This document shows positions 28,278 to 36,467 of a DNA stretch of 64,000 nt, piece after piece; position 1 is the first letter of the stretch, and every line of letters begins with the position of its first letter. The DNA is from Methylobacterium sp. W2. Its GTDB lineage: Bacteria > Pseudomonadota > Alphaproteobacteria > Rhizobiales > Beijerinckiaceae. A program made the translations under genes and the position numbers. The stretch spans positions 98,865-162,864 of the forward strand of contig NZ_VMOA01000005.1 in assembly GCF_020662345.1 (NCBI RefSeq). The letters are read 5' to 3'. The notes under the pieces were generated by a model. That model made no database searches and was not told where the DNA came from. It saw only the letters and a list, made by a program, of their open reading frames with translations.

Positions 28278-29501
28278 TCAGAGCAGGTGCGGCTCGGCGC
28301 GGAACCGGCAGTTCGGATCATGCGGCAGGGTGTCTGCGAACTCCGTCCGGGGCCGCTCGCCCGCCACCTCGGCATAGACGTCCATGATCTGGCGGCCCAC
28401 CGCCGTCCAGGAATAGACGCGGCGGCACTCGTCGAGCCCGTCTTGCGCAAGACGCCGCCGCAGGGGCTCGTCCTCGATGACGCGCTGGAGCGCATCGGCG
28501 AGGGCTTCGACATCGCCCGGCTGGACCAGCAATCCGTTCTCGCCGTCCCGCAAGCAATCGGACACGCCCACCGCATGGGTCGAGACCACGGCGAGCCCCG
28601 CCGCCATGGCTTCCAGGATGGTGTTAGAAAAGCCCTCGGCATAAGTCGGCGAGACGAAGACATCCGCCTGCTGGTAGAGGTCGGGCACGGTGTGGTACTC
28701 CGCGTAGCCGGTGAAGCGGATCTCGGCCTCGGAAAAGTTCAGTTCGGCGGAACGGGCCTTCGAGGAATCCACGTCCGGCCCGATGCCGGAGACGATCGTC
28801 TCGAACGGGACCCCGCGCGAACGCAGCAGGCCGAGCGCGTCGATGAAGTCGAGCACGCCTTTCCGGCGGTCGACCCGGCCGTGATAGAACAGCCGCACCG
28901 GCCCCGCATGACCAACAGGACCGGGGGTGAAGCGCGCGGTGTCCACCGCGCCCGGCACGATGGTGAAGCGGTCCGGGTCCGACCCCAGCCGGTCGCAGAC
29001 CTCCTCCACGAAGGAGCGACCGCCGATGAGGAGGGCATTGGCATTGGCCAGCACCTCGCACATGGCAATGCGATGGGTCTCGCAGCACGAGCCGACCCAA
29101 TGGCCGTCACCGCCCTGGATCGAGACGACGTTGGGAATGCCGATCCGCTTCGAGGCGAGCAGCGTCGCCCAGCCGGTGGGATAGCCGTATTGGGCATGGA
29201 GCAGATCGAAGGGCTGCCGGGCGTGCTCCGCTACGATGGTCTCCACCATCGTCTCGATGTCGCGCTCAAAATCGCCGTTCGTCTGCTCGCCCACCTGTTC
29301 GAGGCCGATGACACGCACGCCCGGCACGGAGGGCGGCGGCCCGCCGCCATAGACGCGGGTGCCGAATTCGTCACCCCGGTACTGGCTGATCATTGTCACG
29401 TCGTGGCCGGCCTCGACGAGTTCGCGCAGAAGGTTCTGCGCGTACACGCTCATGCCGGAAATCGCCGGGAAATAGCGGCGGCTGACGAAGCAGATCCTCA
29501 C
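28278..29501 (-). CDS. GT4-family glycosyltransferase
   Basis: 407 residues with two Rossmann-like halves. The N-terminal half begins MRICFVSRRYFPAISGMSVYAQNLLREL, the typical GT4 opening. The C-terminal half has FYHGRVDRRKGVLDFIDAL and the EX7E nucleotide-sugar motif EGFSNTILEAMAAGLAVV. It is closest in style to MshA/BshA/PimB-type retaining enzymes, but donor and acceptor are unproven. The GTG start at 29501 overlaps the upstream stop (GTGA). Together with the adjacent PIG-L deacetylase and the Ino1 protein further upstream it suggests an amino-sugar/inositol pseudodisaccharide. Confidence 0.9.
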   Translation of the reverse strand: MRICFVSRRYFPAISGMSVYAQNLLRELVEAGHDVTMISQYRGDEFGTRVYGGGPPPSVPGVRVIGLEQVGEQTNGDFERDIETMVETIVAEHARQPFDLLHAQYGYPTGWATLLASKRIGIPNVVSIQGGDGHWVGSCCETHRIAMCEVLANANALLIGGRSFVEEVCDRLGSDPDRFTIVPGAVDTARFTPGPVGHAGPVRLFYHGRVDRRKGVLDFIDALGLLRSRGVPFETIVSGIGPDVDSSKARSAELNFSEAEIRFTGYAEYHTVPDLYQQADVFVSPTYAEGFSNTILEAMAAGLAVVSTHAVGVSDCLRDGENGLLVQPGDVEALADALQRVIEDEPLRRRLAQDGLDECRRVYSWTAVGRQIMDVYAEVAGERPRTEFADTLPHDPNCRFRAEPHLL

Positions 29502-30343
29502 GCGTTCACCTCTGCCTTGTGGTTGCGGCAGGTCCGCAGGTAGTCCAACGATCTCGGCACCATGATGTCGGCGCGGTGGCTCTCGCGGGAGAGTTCGACG
29601 CAGACGAGGCGCTGGAAGCCGATGGCGTCGAGGGCATCGAGCACGCCCGCGACCTCCATGTCGCCCTCGCCGAAGGGCAGATGGATATGCTCGCCCCGCG
29701 CCATGTCCTCGATGGCCACGGTGCCGATCACGTCGGCGAATTCCGCCACCGCTGCCGCCGGATCACGCTCGCCGGTGACGAGGCAATGACCGGTATCGAG
29801 GGCGAGCCTCAGGCCGTCGATGTTCAAGGCGGCGAAATCGTCCAGAGTCTCGACCAGCATGCCGGGTTCCGGCTCGAGGCAGGCGACGATGCCTTGCTCA
29901 CCAGCATAGGCCACGATTTCGGCGACGCCTTCGCCGAGCCAGAGCCGGGCCTCGTCCCGATCGATGCCGGGTTTGGGCACACCGGCCCAGAACGACACGG
30001 CCTCCGAATGCAGGATGACGGCGATGTCCACCGCGCGCTTCAGGAAACCGATGCGCCGGGCGCGTCCGGAAGCGTCTCCGCTCACCAGGGTCGGCTCGTG
30101 CTTGGCCTTCGGGTCGAGGAGGAAGCGGGCGCCGGTCTCGATGACGCTGCCGAGGCCGAGCCGCTGCAGCCGGCTCGACACGCGCTGGGCCTCCTGGACC
30201 CAGTTCTCCGCGAACGGATCGAGATGGTGGATGTCGAGAGTCAGCGCTACGCCTTGGTAGCCGGCATCGGCGATGAGATCGATGGCGTCGTCCAGGCGAT
30301 GGTTGGCCGTGCCGTTGGTGTTGTAGGCGAAACGAAGGGTCAC
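29498..30343 (-). CDS. Sugar phosphate isomerase/epimerase-like TIM barrel
   Basis: 281 residues from a GTG at 30343 that overlaps the YcaO stop (GTGA). The frame continues upstream but only inside the YcaO gene. The sequence has the AP-endonuclease-2/xylose-isomerase-like barrel: RFAYNTNGTANHRLDDAIDLIADAGYQGVALT, GIVACLEPEPGMLVET, LALDTGHCLVTGE, and HIHLPFGEGDMEV near the end. Its Glu, Asp, His and Glu residues are those that bind the metal in such enzymes. It could isomerise, epimerise or dehydrate an inositol- or sugar-derived intermediate. The exact reaction is unknown. Confidence 0.85.
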   Translation of the reverse strand: MTLRFAYNTNGTANHRLDDAIDLIADAGYQGVALTLDIHHLDPFAENWVQEAQRVSSRLQRLGLGSVIETGARFLLDPKAKHEPTLVSGDASGRARRIGFLKRAVDIAVILHSEAVSFWAGVPKPGIDRDEARLWLGEGVAEIVAYAGEQGIVACLEPEPGMLVETLDDFAALNIDGLRLALDTGHCLVTGERDPAAAVAEFADVIGTVAIEDMARGEHIHLPFGEGDMEVAGVLDALDAIGFQRLVCVELSRESHRADIMVPRSLDYLRTCRNHKAEVNA

Positions 30344-31926
30344 GCCGCCCTCCCCTGTTGTTCGAGACGGAACGGCGCGTGGTGTGATTCCGGCTCGCGG
30401 TAGAGCGGGTAATGCCGCCCGACGATCTCGTCGGCCAGGGCCACATCGAAGAGCGGCTGGCCGCCGAGGCGCTCGATCGCTTCGGGTGTGAGACGCACGG
30501 GGAGCTTCGTCTCGCTGGCCTCGCCGAACGTGATCAGCGGATGATCCCGCGCGATCAGTTTGGCGGCGTTGCGTTCGCCGATGCGGTGGTAGCTCATGGT
30601 CTCGACTTCTAGCCCCGGCACGATCGCCTTGACCACGCCGACGCTGCCGCCGGGAGGAGAGCAATCGACGTAGAGCACGTCGAACCCGGCCTCTTCGAGG
30701 CGCTCGCGGGCGATCCGCCCACGGGCATGGCCGTCGGGAGCCTCCGTCGTCGGCAGGTCCGAGAACGCCTTGGTGCTGCGCTCGGAATAGACCGTGTCTT
30801 TGAGGACGTCGCGCAAGCCCTCCGGCGGCAGGACGATCCAGTCGAGCATCGCCTTCAGGGCGCGGCTCTCCTCAAGGTCGAGGCTTGGCAGGGCCTTCTG
30901 GATGAAGGCTTTGACGTAGCCCGGCGGAGTCACCCGTTCGGCGAAAGCAAGAGGTCCGTGGCCGAAGGCCTTGCGCACGCGGGCCGCCTGGAATTCGAGG
31001 AGCGCCTTGCGCAGGGCCCGGTCGCGGTCCGGATCACAGGCCTCGCCGCAGGCAGAGAGAGCCACGGGGACCGGAGCGTCGGCGGGATTCCGGTCGTGGC
31101 CAACGACATAGATGTTGGTGAGGCCGAACTGGTCGGTCGCGAATTTCGGCAGCGCGCGGATGCCGAGATCGTCGAGACGGGCGAGCATCGCCCTGTTCTC
31201 CGGGCCGATCCCGTCGAGGTCGAGCATCACGCCCTGGTCGAGGGCGCGGAACAGCAGGCCGTTGCCGTCGCGCTGGAGCAGTTCGAGCAGGCCGTGACCG
31301 AGGGCGAAATCCACGTCCGGCCCGGCGCCGAGGCCGTTGGTGATGAGGTTGGTGAAGGGCTTGTAGCCCTCCGATAGTTCGAAATAGTCCGTGGCCGCGA
31401 TGTCGAGGGGCATCAGAACGGTCTCACCGGTGCGCGCCCGGACGCTCGGCGTCCATTCGAGCACCGTATCGCGGCCGACCGGGGACCCGGCGGGCAGGCA
31501 CAGGGTGAGCGGATCGGCGACCGAGCCCGCGCCGAAGACCTTGGCGAGGTCGTGGTAGGAACCGCGCTCCTTCTTGCGCGGCATCACCGCGAGCGACGGC
31601 ATCAGGTTCTCGGCGATCTCGGCCACTGCACCGATCAGCGCCTCGTCATCGGTGGCGCCGTAGCCGATGCCGCTCGGCATCGCGCCGACGAAGAACGGAT
31701 CGTCGAGGAACAGCGAAACGAACCAGACCGGGATACCGGTCCGGTCGAGGGGGGCCAGGGGAAAGCCGACGATGCGCCCCTTCGGCAGGATGTCGAGATA
31801 GGCGCGCACCGGCTCGGGTAACGACGCCGGCAGGCCCTCGATGACCCGTGGGCCTCCGTAGGTGTAGGACTGGGGGGACTTGATGCGCGGGTCGCGCGCC
31901 CGGGCGTCCTGGTCGTGTTCGCTCAT
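30340..31926 (-). CDS. YcaO-domain protein without a TOMM partner
   Basis: 528 residues from ATG 31926; the in-frame start at 31965 lies in a repeat and is rejected. YcaO proteins use ATP to activate amide oxygens, making azolines, thioamides or amidines. Their ATP-site motifs are all here: AVAEIAENLMPS, TNGLGAGPDVDFALGHGLLELLQRDG, ALLEFQAARVRKA and, near the end, VGVVKAIVPGLEVE. There is no E1/ThiF-like or TfuA gene, and I see no precursor-peptide gene nearby. This makes action on a small molecule, as for the 6-thioguanine YcaO, more likely than peptide modification. That is inference. It is co-translated with the TIM-barrel gene. Confidence 0.9.
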   Translation of the reverse strand: MSEHDQDARARDPRIKSPQSYTYGGPRVIEGLPASLPEPVRAYLDILPKGRIVGFPLAPLDRTGIPVWFVSLFLDDPFFVGAMPSGIGYGATDDEALIGAVAEIAENLMPSLAVMPRKKERGSYHDLAKVFGAGSVADPLTLCLPAGSPVGRDTVLEWTPSVRARTGETVLMPLDIAATDYFELSEGYKPFTNLITNGLGAGPDVDFALGHGLLELLQRDGNGLLFRALDQGVMLDLDGIGPENRAMLARLDDLGIRALPKFATDQFGLTNIYVVGHDRNPADAPVPVALSACGEACDPDRDRALRKALLEFQAARVRKAFGHGPLAFAERVTPPGYVKAFIQKALPSLDLEESRALKAMLDWIVLPPEGLRDVLKDTVYSERSTKAFSDLPTTEAPDGHARGRIARERLEEAGFDVLYVDCSPPGGSVGVVKAIVPGLEVETMSYHRIGERNAAKLIARDHPLITFGEASETKLPVRLTPEAIERLGGQPLFDVALADEIVGRHYPLYREPESHHAPFRLEQQGRAA

Positions 31927-31959
31927 GTGGGTCACTTCCCAGTTGCTCTGATCACCCCT

Positions 31960-32069
31960 CCTCATCCTGAGGTGCCGCGTCAGCGGCCTCGAAGGAGGCC
32001 GCCAGTATCCATGCGCGAACTGGAGGCCTCCCTCGAGGCTGCCGCTCGCGGCAGCGCCTCAGGATGAGG
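31960..32069. repeat. REP-like palindromic intergenic element (copy 1)
   Basis: About 110 bp bounded by CCTCATCCTGAGG at the left and CCTCAGGATGAGG at the right. The interior is partly self-complementary and contains AGCGGCCTCGAAGGAGG. A diverged second copy is at 63411-63533. It separates the oxidoreductase and YcaO genes and supplies the stop codon of the oxidoreductase. Confidence 0.85.
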
Positions 32070-33138
32070 TAGTGGGTAGGATGTGGTTTCGAGGTCGAAA
32101 GCCTGATCTCGAATCCGGCTCTGGATCGCCACGGCCGGATACACCTTCGTAAGCCCGCGCCAGGAGCCGCATCGTGTGAAGGTCGCGCTCGGCGCTGTAG
32201 GCGTCGCGCTCGGTTGGCCGGCGGAGGGCGGAGCCAAAGGCGCGGACCTGTTCGAGGAAGGGCGAGGCCTCCGCGTCGAAGGAGATCCCTTGCGCCTTCC
32301 CGCTGGCACCGTCGGTGAAGCTGAGCGTGCCGCCCGCCACCTGCCCCATCGTGTCGACGGCGACGAGCGCCCCCTCGGTGCCGATCACTTCGAGGCGGCG
32401 GCGCGGCAGCGCGTCCGGGCAATTATAAGCGACGTGCAGGTTGGCGAGGATGCCGGAGCCGGTGCGGCCGATGAGGATCGCGCCGTCATCGACGGCGTAA
32501 TCCTGCGCCCTTGCCTGGGTCAGCGCGGCGATGTCCTCCAACGACTCATCGAGCAGGAAATCCACCAGGTCGATACCGTGGGGCGCCAGATCCATCAGCG
32601 CGCCGCCGCCCGCCTTCAGCGGATCGATGCGCCAATTGTCCTGGCCAGCGAAAGAGGTCCAGGCCCGGTCGAGCCAGCAGGCATAGACGATGCGGATGGT
32701 CGTCACAGCCCCGATGCGGCCCTGCCGGATCGCGTCGCGCATGGCTCGATGGGCCGGGTGATGGCGCTGGTCGAAGGCGGTGCCGTAAAAGATGCCGCCC
32801 TTCCGCACCGCGGCGACCATCGCCTCGGCGTCGGAGAGCGAGGCCGCCATCGGCTTCTCGCAGAGCACAGCCTTACCCGAAGCGGCCAGGGCCTCCACCG
32901 CCTCGCGGTGGAGGTGGTTGGGGGTCGCCACATAGACCGCCTCCACGTCCGGCTCCGACAACAGACCGGCGAGGTCGGAATGGGCGCGCGCGCCCTCGGC
33001 CTCAGCGGCCGCCCGCGAGGCTTCTCCGGGATCGGACACGGCGACGAGCCGATGCCCGGCGCCGCGGATGCCCGGTGCCATGTAATCCCGCGCGACCCAG
33101 CCGTAGCCGACGATGCCCCAACCGATGGAATCGCCCAT
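32059..33138 (-). CDS. Gfo/Idh/MocA-family oxidoreductase
   Basis: 359 residues from ATG 33138, which overlaps the methyltransferase stop (TGATG). The family oxidises or reduces sugars and inositols with NAD(P). Visible are the N-terminal Rossmann fold (GWGIVGYGWVARDYM), VYVATPNHLHREAVEALAASGKAVLCEKPMA with the catalytic Lys of EKP, and the GGGALMDLAPHGIDL helix with the usual Asp/His pair. The final ~10 residues and the stop codon fall in or beside the REP-like element, so the C-terminus may have been altered by its insertion. It is likely an inositol- or sugar-dehydrogenase step of the cluster. Confidence 0.9.
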   Translation of the reverse strand: MGDSIGWGIVGYGWVARDYMAPGIRGAGHRLVAVSDPGEASRAAAEAEGARAHSDLAGLLSEPDVEAVYVATPNHLHREAVEALAASGKAVLCEKPMAASLSDAEAMVAAVRKGGIFYGTAFDQRHHPAHRAMRDAIRQGRIGAVTTIRIVYACWLDRAWTSFAGQDNWRIDPLKAGGGALMDLAPHGIDLVDFLLDESLEDIAALTQARAQDYAVDDGAILIGRTGSGILANLHVAYNCPDALPRRRLEVIGTEGALVAVDTMGQVAGGTLSFTDGASGKAQGISFDAEASPFLEQVRAFGSALRRPTERDAYSAERDLHTMRLLARAYEGVSGRGDPEPDSRSGFRPRNHILPTTSS

Positions 33139-34346
33139 CACCAACGCTCCGGCAAATCGACGAACTCGCGCCGGCGGACCCGGTCCTCGTGGGGCGATTG
33201 CTCGCCGCCGACCCAGTCGAGGGTCTCGGGTCCGTCCGAATGCGGCGGATAGGTCACCCGGGGTGCATATTCCGCCTCGTAGCGTTCGGAGGGCCAGGCG
33301 ACGGCGTAGCCGCCTGCTGGATCGGGCTTGTAGAGAGGGTTGAGGCGAAGCGAGGTTCCCTCGTTCGGCCAGGTCAGACCATCGAGGATGGCACGCGGGG
33401 CGGGCCGCATTCCGGCACCGGCCACCACGGAGAATGCCTCCACATGGCGCAGGTCTGCCGGGCGCCGCGGCGATGGCGCGCGCTTCTCGACGAGGGCGCG
33501 GGTGAGTTCGTCATCGTCATAGACGAGCGCGTCCGGGAACAACTCTTCGATCTCGTCCGCCGAGACCGCGCGGCCGGCCGAGAAGCCCGGCCGTTCGGAA
33601 TTGTGGATGTGGCTGAGAACGAGCCAGCCGTCGTCGCCGGCATTCTGGCGGAGGCATTCGAGCACGGCCGGCTTGTCATCGAGGAAGTAGAACGCGTCGT
33701 TGCAGACGACGAGATCCACCGGCGCACTGGGGATGGGCCAGTGCGGCGAGCCGGCGTCGAAACAAACGAACTGCGCCGTCTCGCCGACGACCCAATGGCG
33801 CGCCACCCAAAGCTTGGCGAAAACTACGTCGGCTCCGGCCACCTTGACGCCGCGCATCTGGATCTCACGCAGATAGTGGCCGATACCGCAGGCAAATTCA
33901 AAGACACAGAGGGGGTCGTTCCAATGCGCCTCGAGCAGCGTCAGCCCGGCGAGGAAGGTCGGGTCGGTCCAGCGATGCAGGAAATAGTCGCCGACCCGGC
34001 CCCAGCCGAGCAGACGCACGGCATCCCGCAGACTCGCCTTGTTCCGGTCGCGGACCAGGGCATGGAGGTCAAGAGGATCGGCGGGCGGGCCGGTCCACCA
34101 ATCGTCCTGATCGGCAAGCAGACCTTCGAGGGCGAGATCGTGCTGATCGCCGTCGAGCAGGGCGAGCGTCGCCTCGACGAGGTCGTCGCGCCCGGTCCGA
34201 AGATAGGGAATGCCGTCCACGACGGGCCAGCGCGCATTCGTCACCGTGTCGCGCAGGGAATGCGGCGTGTCGGCTTTGAGCGCGTGTCCCGTCTGAGGGG
34301 AGAGGAGGTCGAATGGGATCATGACACGCGGCCCATCCTGCCGCAT
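33138..34346 (-). CDS. SAM-dependent methyltransferase with Trm112-like N-terminal segment
   Basis: 402 residues. The first ~55 resemble a Trm112-type domain that has lost its cysteines (FDLLSPQTGHAL, then WPVVDGIPYLR). A class I methyltransferase core follows, with motif I at VFEFACGIGHYLREIQMRGVKVAGADVV and the post-I region VDLVVCNDAFYFLDD. The remaining ~150 residues are cluster-specific. ATG 34346 is 7 bp after the upstream stop; ATG 34322 is an alternative with a better upstream purine stretch. The methyl acceptor is unknown and is probably a cluster intermediate. Confidence 0.82.
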   Translation of the reverse strand: MRQDGPRVMIPFDLLSPQTGHALKADTPHSLRDTVTNARWPVVDGIPYLRTGRDDLVEATLALLDGDQHDLALEGLLADQDDWWTGPPADPLDLHALVRDRNKASLRDAVRLLGWGRVGDYFLHRWTDPTFLAGLTLLEAHWNDPLCVFEFACGIGHYLREIQMRGVKVAGADVVFAKLWVARHWVVGETAQFVCFDAGSPHWPIPSAPVDLVVCNDAFYFLDDKPAVLECLRQNAGDDGWLVLSHIHNSERPGFSAGRAVSADEIEELFPDALVYDDDELTRALVEKRAPSPRRPADLRHVEAFSVVAGAGMRPAPRAILDGLTWPNEGTSLRLNPLYKPDPAGGYAVAWPSERYEAEYAPRVTYPPHSDGPETLDWVGGEQSPHEDRVRRREFVDLPERW

Positions 34347-34353
34347 CGGACCA

Positions 34354-35277
34354 TCACGGGATTCGCATATCCCTGAGGACCCGGTCGTGAAAGCCCTTCA
34401 CCGGGCCGGCATGGACTAATTCCATGTCGTCGAGCACCGTCGCCATGGTCAGCGAGGCGGCCTTAAGGTGCTGAGAAATCTGTAAAACCCGGTCGATGCA
34501 ATCGGCGGCGTGGAAAGCGCGACCCTCAGCCGTCGCGTCGTCGGGCAGGACGGCGCGCGCCCGCTCCACGGTCTCGCGCAAGGGAGCGTCCAACTCGTCG
34601 AGGGCCCACTGCGTTGTGCGCGCCATGATCGGCGCGAGATGATCGCCAAGCAGCATTTCACCGGTGAAACCCGCATCGGGCATCGCCGCGTTGTGGAAGT
34701 GGTGACTCATGGCCGCGAGGAAGACGAGGGTGGGGTCGGCCCGGTAGAACGGGCTCAGCACGACGCCGTAGACGGCGACCATCAGGCAATGCTCGGAATG
34801 GTTTTCCGGCGGCTCCAGCAGGATGCGGGCCCTGCCGGGACAGGTCACGCCGGCCCTCGGCTGATGGTTCAGTGCCGCTACGAAGCCGGGCAAAGGACCG
34901 CCACGCACACCCTCGTTCGTGCGCAACGCGACGGCCAAACGCCGCTTCAGTTCAGGGTCGACCGTGGCGGTGACGGCGTCGAGTCCGGACGTCAGAACGT
35001 CGCCGATTTCCGCCTCGCCGAGACCGGCGGAAGCGAGGAAGGCGGCATCGAGATCGCAGAGCCGCGAGGCCGCGAGCGCCTTGGCGGTGATGTCGATGGC
35101 GACAGAATCGGGTTCGGCGCCACCGGTCAGAGCCGACCAGCCTTGAGCGAACAGCCGCTCGGCGATGGAGCCGATGCGCCCGGCCGAATGCACGCGCTTC
35201 AGGTCGTTGAGCTCGACGAACAGCTCGCGCAACGCGAAGGGGGCAGCCATGCCGCCCCCCGTATCGGATGAGATCAT
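34354..35277 (-). CDS. HD-domain-like metal-dependent hydrolase
   Basis: 307 residues from ATG 35277, which overlaps the Ino1 stop (ATGA); the longer frame to 35718 is only antisense-free coincidence inside ino1. An HD-like metal site can be read as SEHCLMVAVYGVV (first His), AAMSHHFHNA (the HD doublet replaced by HH) and FHAADCIDRVLQI (final Asp). Such proteins are phosphohydrolases or, in variants such as MIOX and PhnZ, oxygenases. Next to an inositol-phosphate synthase either a phosphatase or an inositol-oxygenase-like role would make sense. Neither is proven, and the N-terminal ~150 residues are unfamiliar. Confidence 0.6.
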   Translation of the reverse strand: MISSDTGGGMAAPFALRELFVELNDLKRVHSAGRIGSIAERLFAQGWSALTGGAEPDSVAIDITAKALAASRLCDLDAAFLASAGLGEAEIGDVLTSGLDAVTATVDPELKRRLAVALRTNEGVRGGPLPGFVAALNHQPRAGVTCPGRARILLEPPENHSEHCLMVAVYGVVLSPFYRADPTLVFLAAMSHHFHNAAMPDAGFTGEMLLGDHLAPIMARTTQWALDELDAPLRETVERARAVLPDDATAEGRAFHAADCIDRVLQISQHLKAASLTMATVLDDMELVHAGPVKGFHDRVLRDMRIP

Positions 35278-36467
35278 TGACGCACGCCGAGCCAGTCGAG
35301 GAGCATGTGCTGCTGCTTGCCGAAATCGTGCTCCGGACTGTGGCCGTTGGCGACCATGGGCGCCTTGAAGAACGAGGACAGCTGCTCCTGCGGGCCGCTC
35401 TCGCCGCGCTTCTTGGCGAGGTCGAGAACGCGGGCGATCTCGATCACCAGGGGTGCGGCCAGGATGGAATCCTTGCAGAGGAAGTTGACCTTGATCTGCA
35501 TCCGCTGACCGAGGAAGCCGGTGACGTCGATATTGTCCCAGGCTTCCTTGTCGTCGCCGCGCGGGCGATAATAGTGAATGTGGACCAGATGGTCCTCGAC
35601 CGGATAGCCGAGGATCGAGTCGAGCACCGTGCCCTTGGTGTTCAGCTTCGACTGGAGCGAGTCCTTGTCGTTGAGAGCGAGACCATCGCGATTGCCGAGG
35701 ATGTTGGTGGAGAACCAACCATCGACATGCAGGGCGCGGGCCTTGAGGGCGGGGGCCAGCACCGTCTTCATCATGGTCTGGCCGGTCTTGCCGTCCTTGC
35801 CAGCCAGCGGCACGCCCATTTCGCGGGCCAGCTCCATCAGCGCCGGCACGTCGGCCGCCACGCTCGGAGTGAAGTTGGCGTAGGGCACGCCGCTCTGGAT
35901 CGCCGCGTAGGCGTAGAGCATCGCCGGGCTGATCGACTCGTCGCTCGCATCGAGTCCCTTCTCGAAGGCGGCGCGGGAGTTGAGCGCCGGCGCATTGAGG
36001 TCGGGCCAGCGCTCGGTGGAGGCGAGGTTGATCACGACGACTTCGTCGAGATTGCTCTCCAGACGAAAGCGGCGAAGGTCGTTGGCGATGACCGAGACCG
36101 CCTCGCGGTGATCGGCGGCGACGATGCGGTTCGCACCCTCGATGTTCTTGCAGAACTTGGCGCTGCCGACAGCCGGCCAGGGCTTGATGCCCTTGAGCAC
36201 CTGGGCGCCGTTCTCGATGTCCTGCTTGGTGAGCACGCCGTGGCCGGTGGCGGCGGAGGCGAGATCGTCGTCGTTGAGGTCCCAGCCGCCAAAAACGAGA
36301 TCCTTGTAATCGGCCAATCCCGCGACCGAGAGACCTGCGAGGGGCAAGCCGTCGAGACGGTTCGATCCAGATTTGATCATCTCGATGCCGGCGATGGCGG
36401 TGGTGGCGACGGCGCCACCCATACCGACGAAGGCAACGCCGACGCGGCGACCGGTCTGCATGCTCAT
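35274..36467 (-). CDS. Inositol-3-phosphate synthase (Ino1) family protein
   Basis: 397 residues of the NAD-dependent Ino1 family, which cyclises glucose-6-phosphate to inositol phosphate. N-terminal Rossmann: VGVAFVGMGGAVATTAIAGIEM. The core shows EVVVINLASTERWPDL, FTPSVAADVPALMELA, GVPLAGKDGKTGQTMMKTVLAPAL (the conserved GxDxKTGQT stretch with active-site lysines), GWFSTNILGNRDGLALND, and HIHYYRPRGDDKEAWDNIDVTGFLGQ. It is typical of the shorter bacterial form. It is the first gene of the eleven-gene minus-strand run, 161 bp from a pair of CtrA boxes. It probably supplies the inositol unit for the cluster product. Confidence 0.88.
   Translation of the reverse strand: MSMQTGRRVGVAFVGMGGAVATTAIAGIEMIKSGSNRLDGLPLAGLSVAGLADYKDLVFGGWDLNDDDLASAATGHGVLTKQDIENGAQVLKGIKPWPAVGSAKFCKNIEGANRIVAADHREAVSVIANDLRRFRLESNLDEVVVINLASTERWPDLNAPALNSRAAFEKGLDASDESISPAMLYAYAAIQSGVPYANFTPSVAADVPALMELAREMGVPLAGKDGKTGQTMMKTVLAPALKARALHVDGWFSTNILGNRDGLALNDKDSLQSKLNTKGTVLDSILGYPVEDHLVHIHYYRPRGDDKEAWDNIDVTGFLGQRMQIKVNFLCKDSILAAPLVIEIARVLDLAKKRGESGPQEQLSSFFKAPMVANGHSPEHDFGKQQHMLLDWLGVRQ

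Noticed and set aside
34354..35718. 454-codon version of the HD-like protein
   Set aside because: The first ~147 codons overlap the inositol-phosphate synthase gene and are Arg/Pro-rich shadow sequence; the ATG at 35277 overlapping the stop is the natural start.
24379..36467. Reading the cluster as a mycothiol pathway
   Set aside because: MshC and MshD equivalents are absent, mycothiol is an actinobacterial compound, and YcaO and Gfo/Idh enzymes have no place in it. Only the first-step logic is shared.
27499..36467. Reading the cluster as an ebo-type cluster
   Set aside because: It has a TIM-barrel protein in common, but I see no UbiA-type prenyltransferase, TatD protein or dehydroquinate-synthase-like cyclase.
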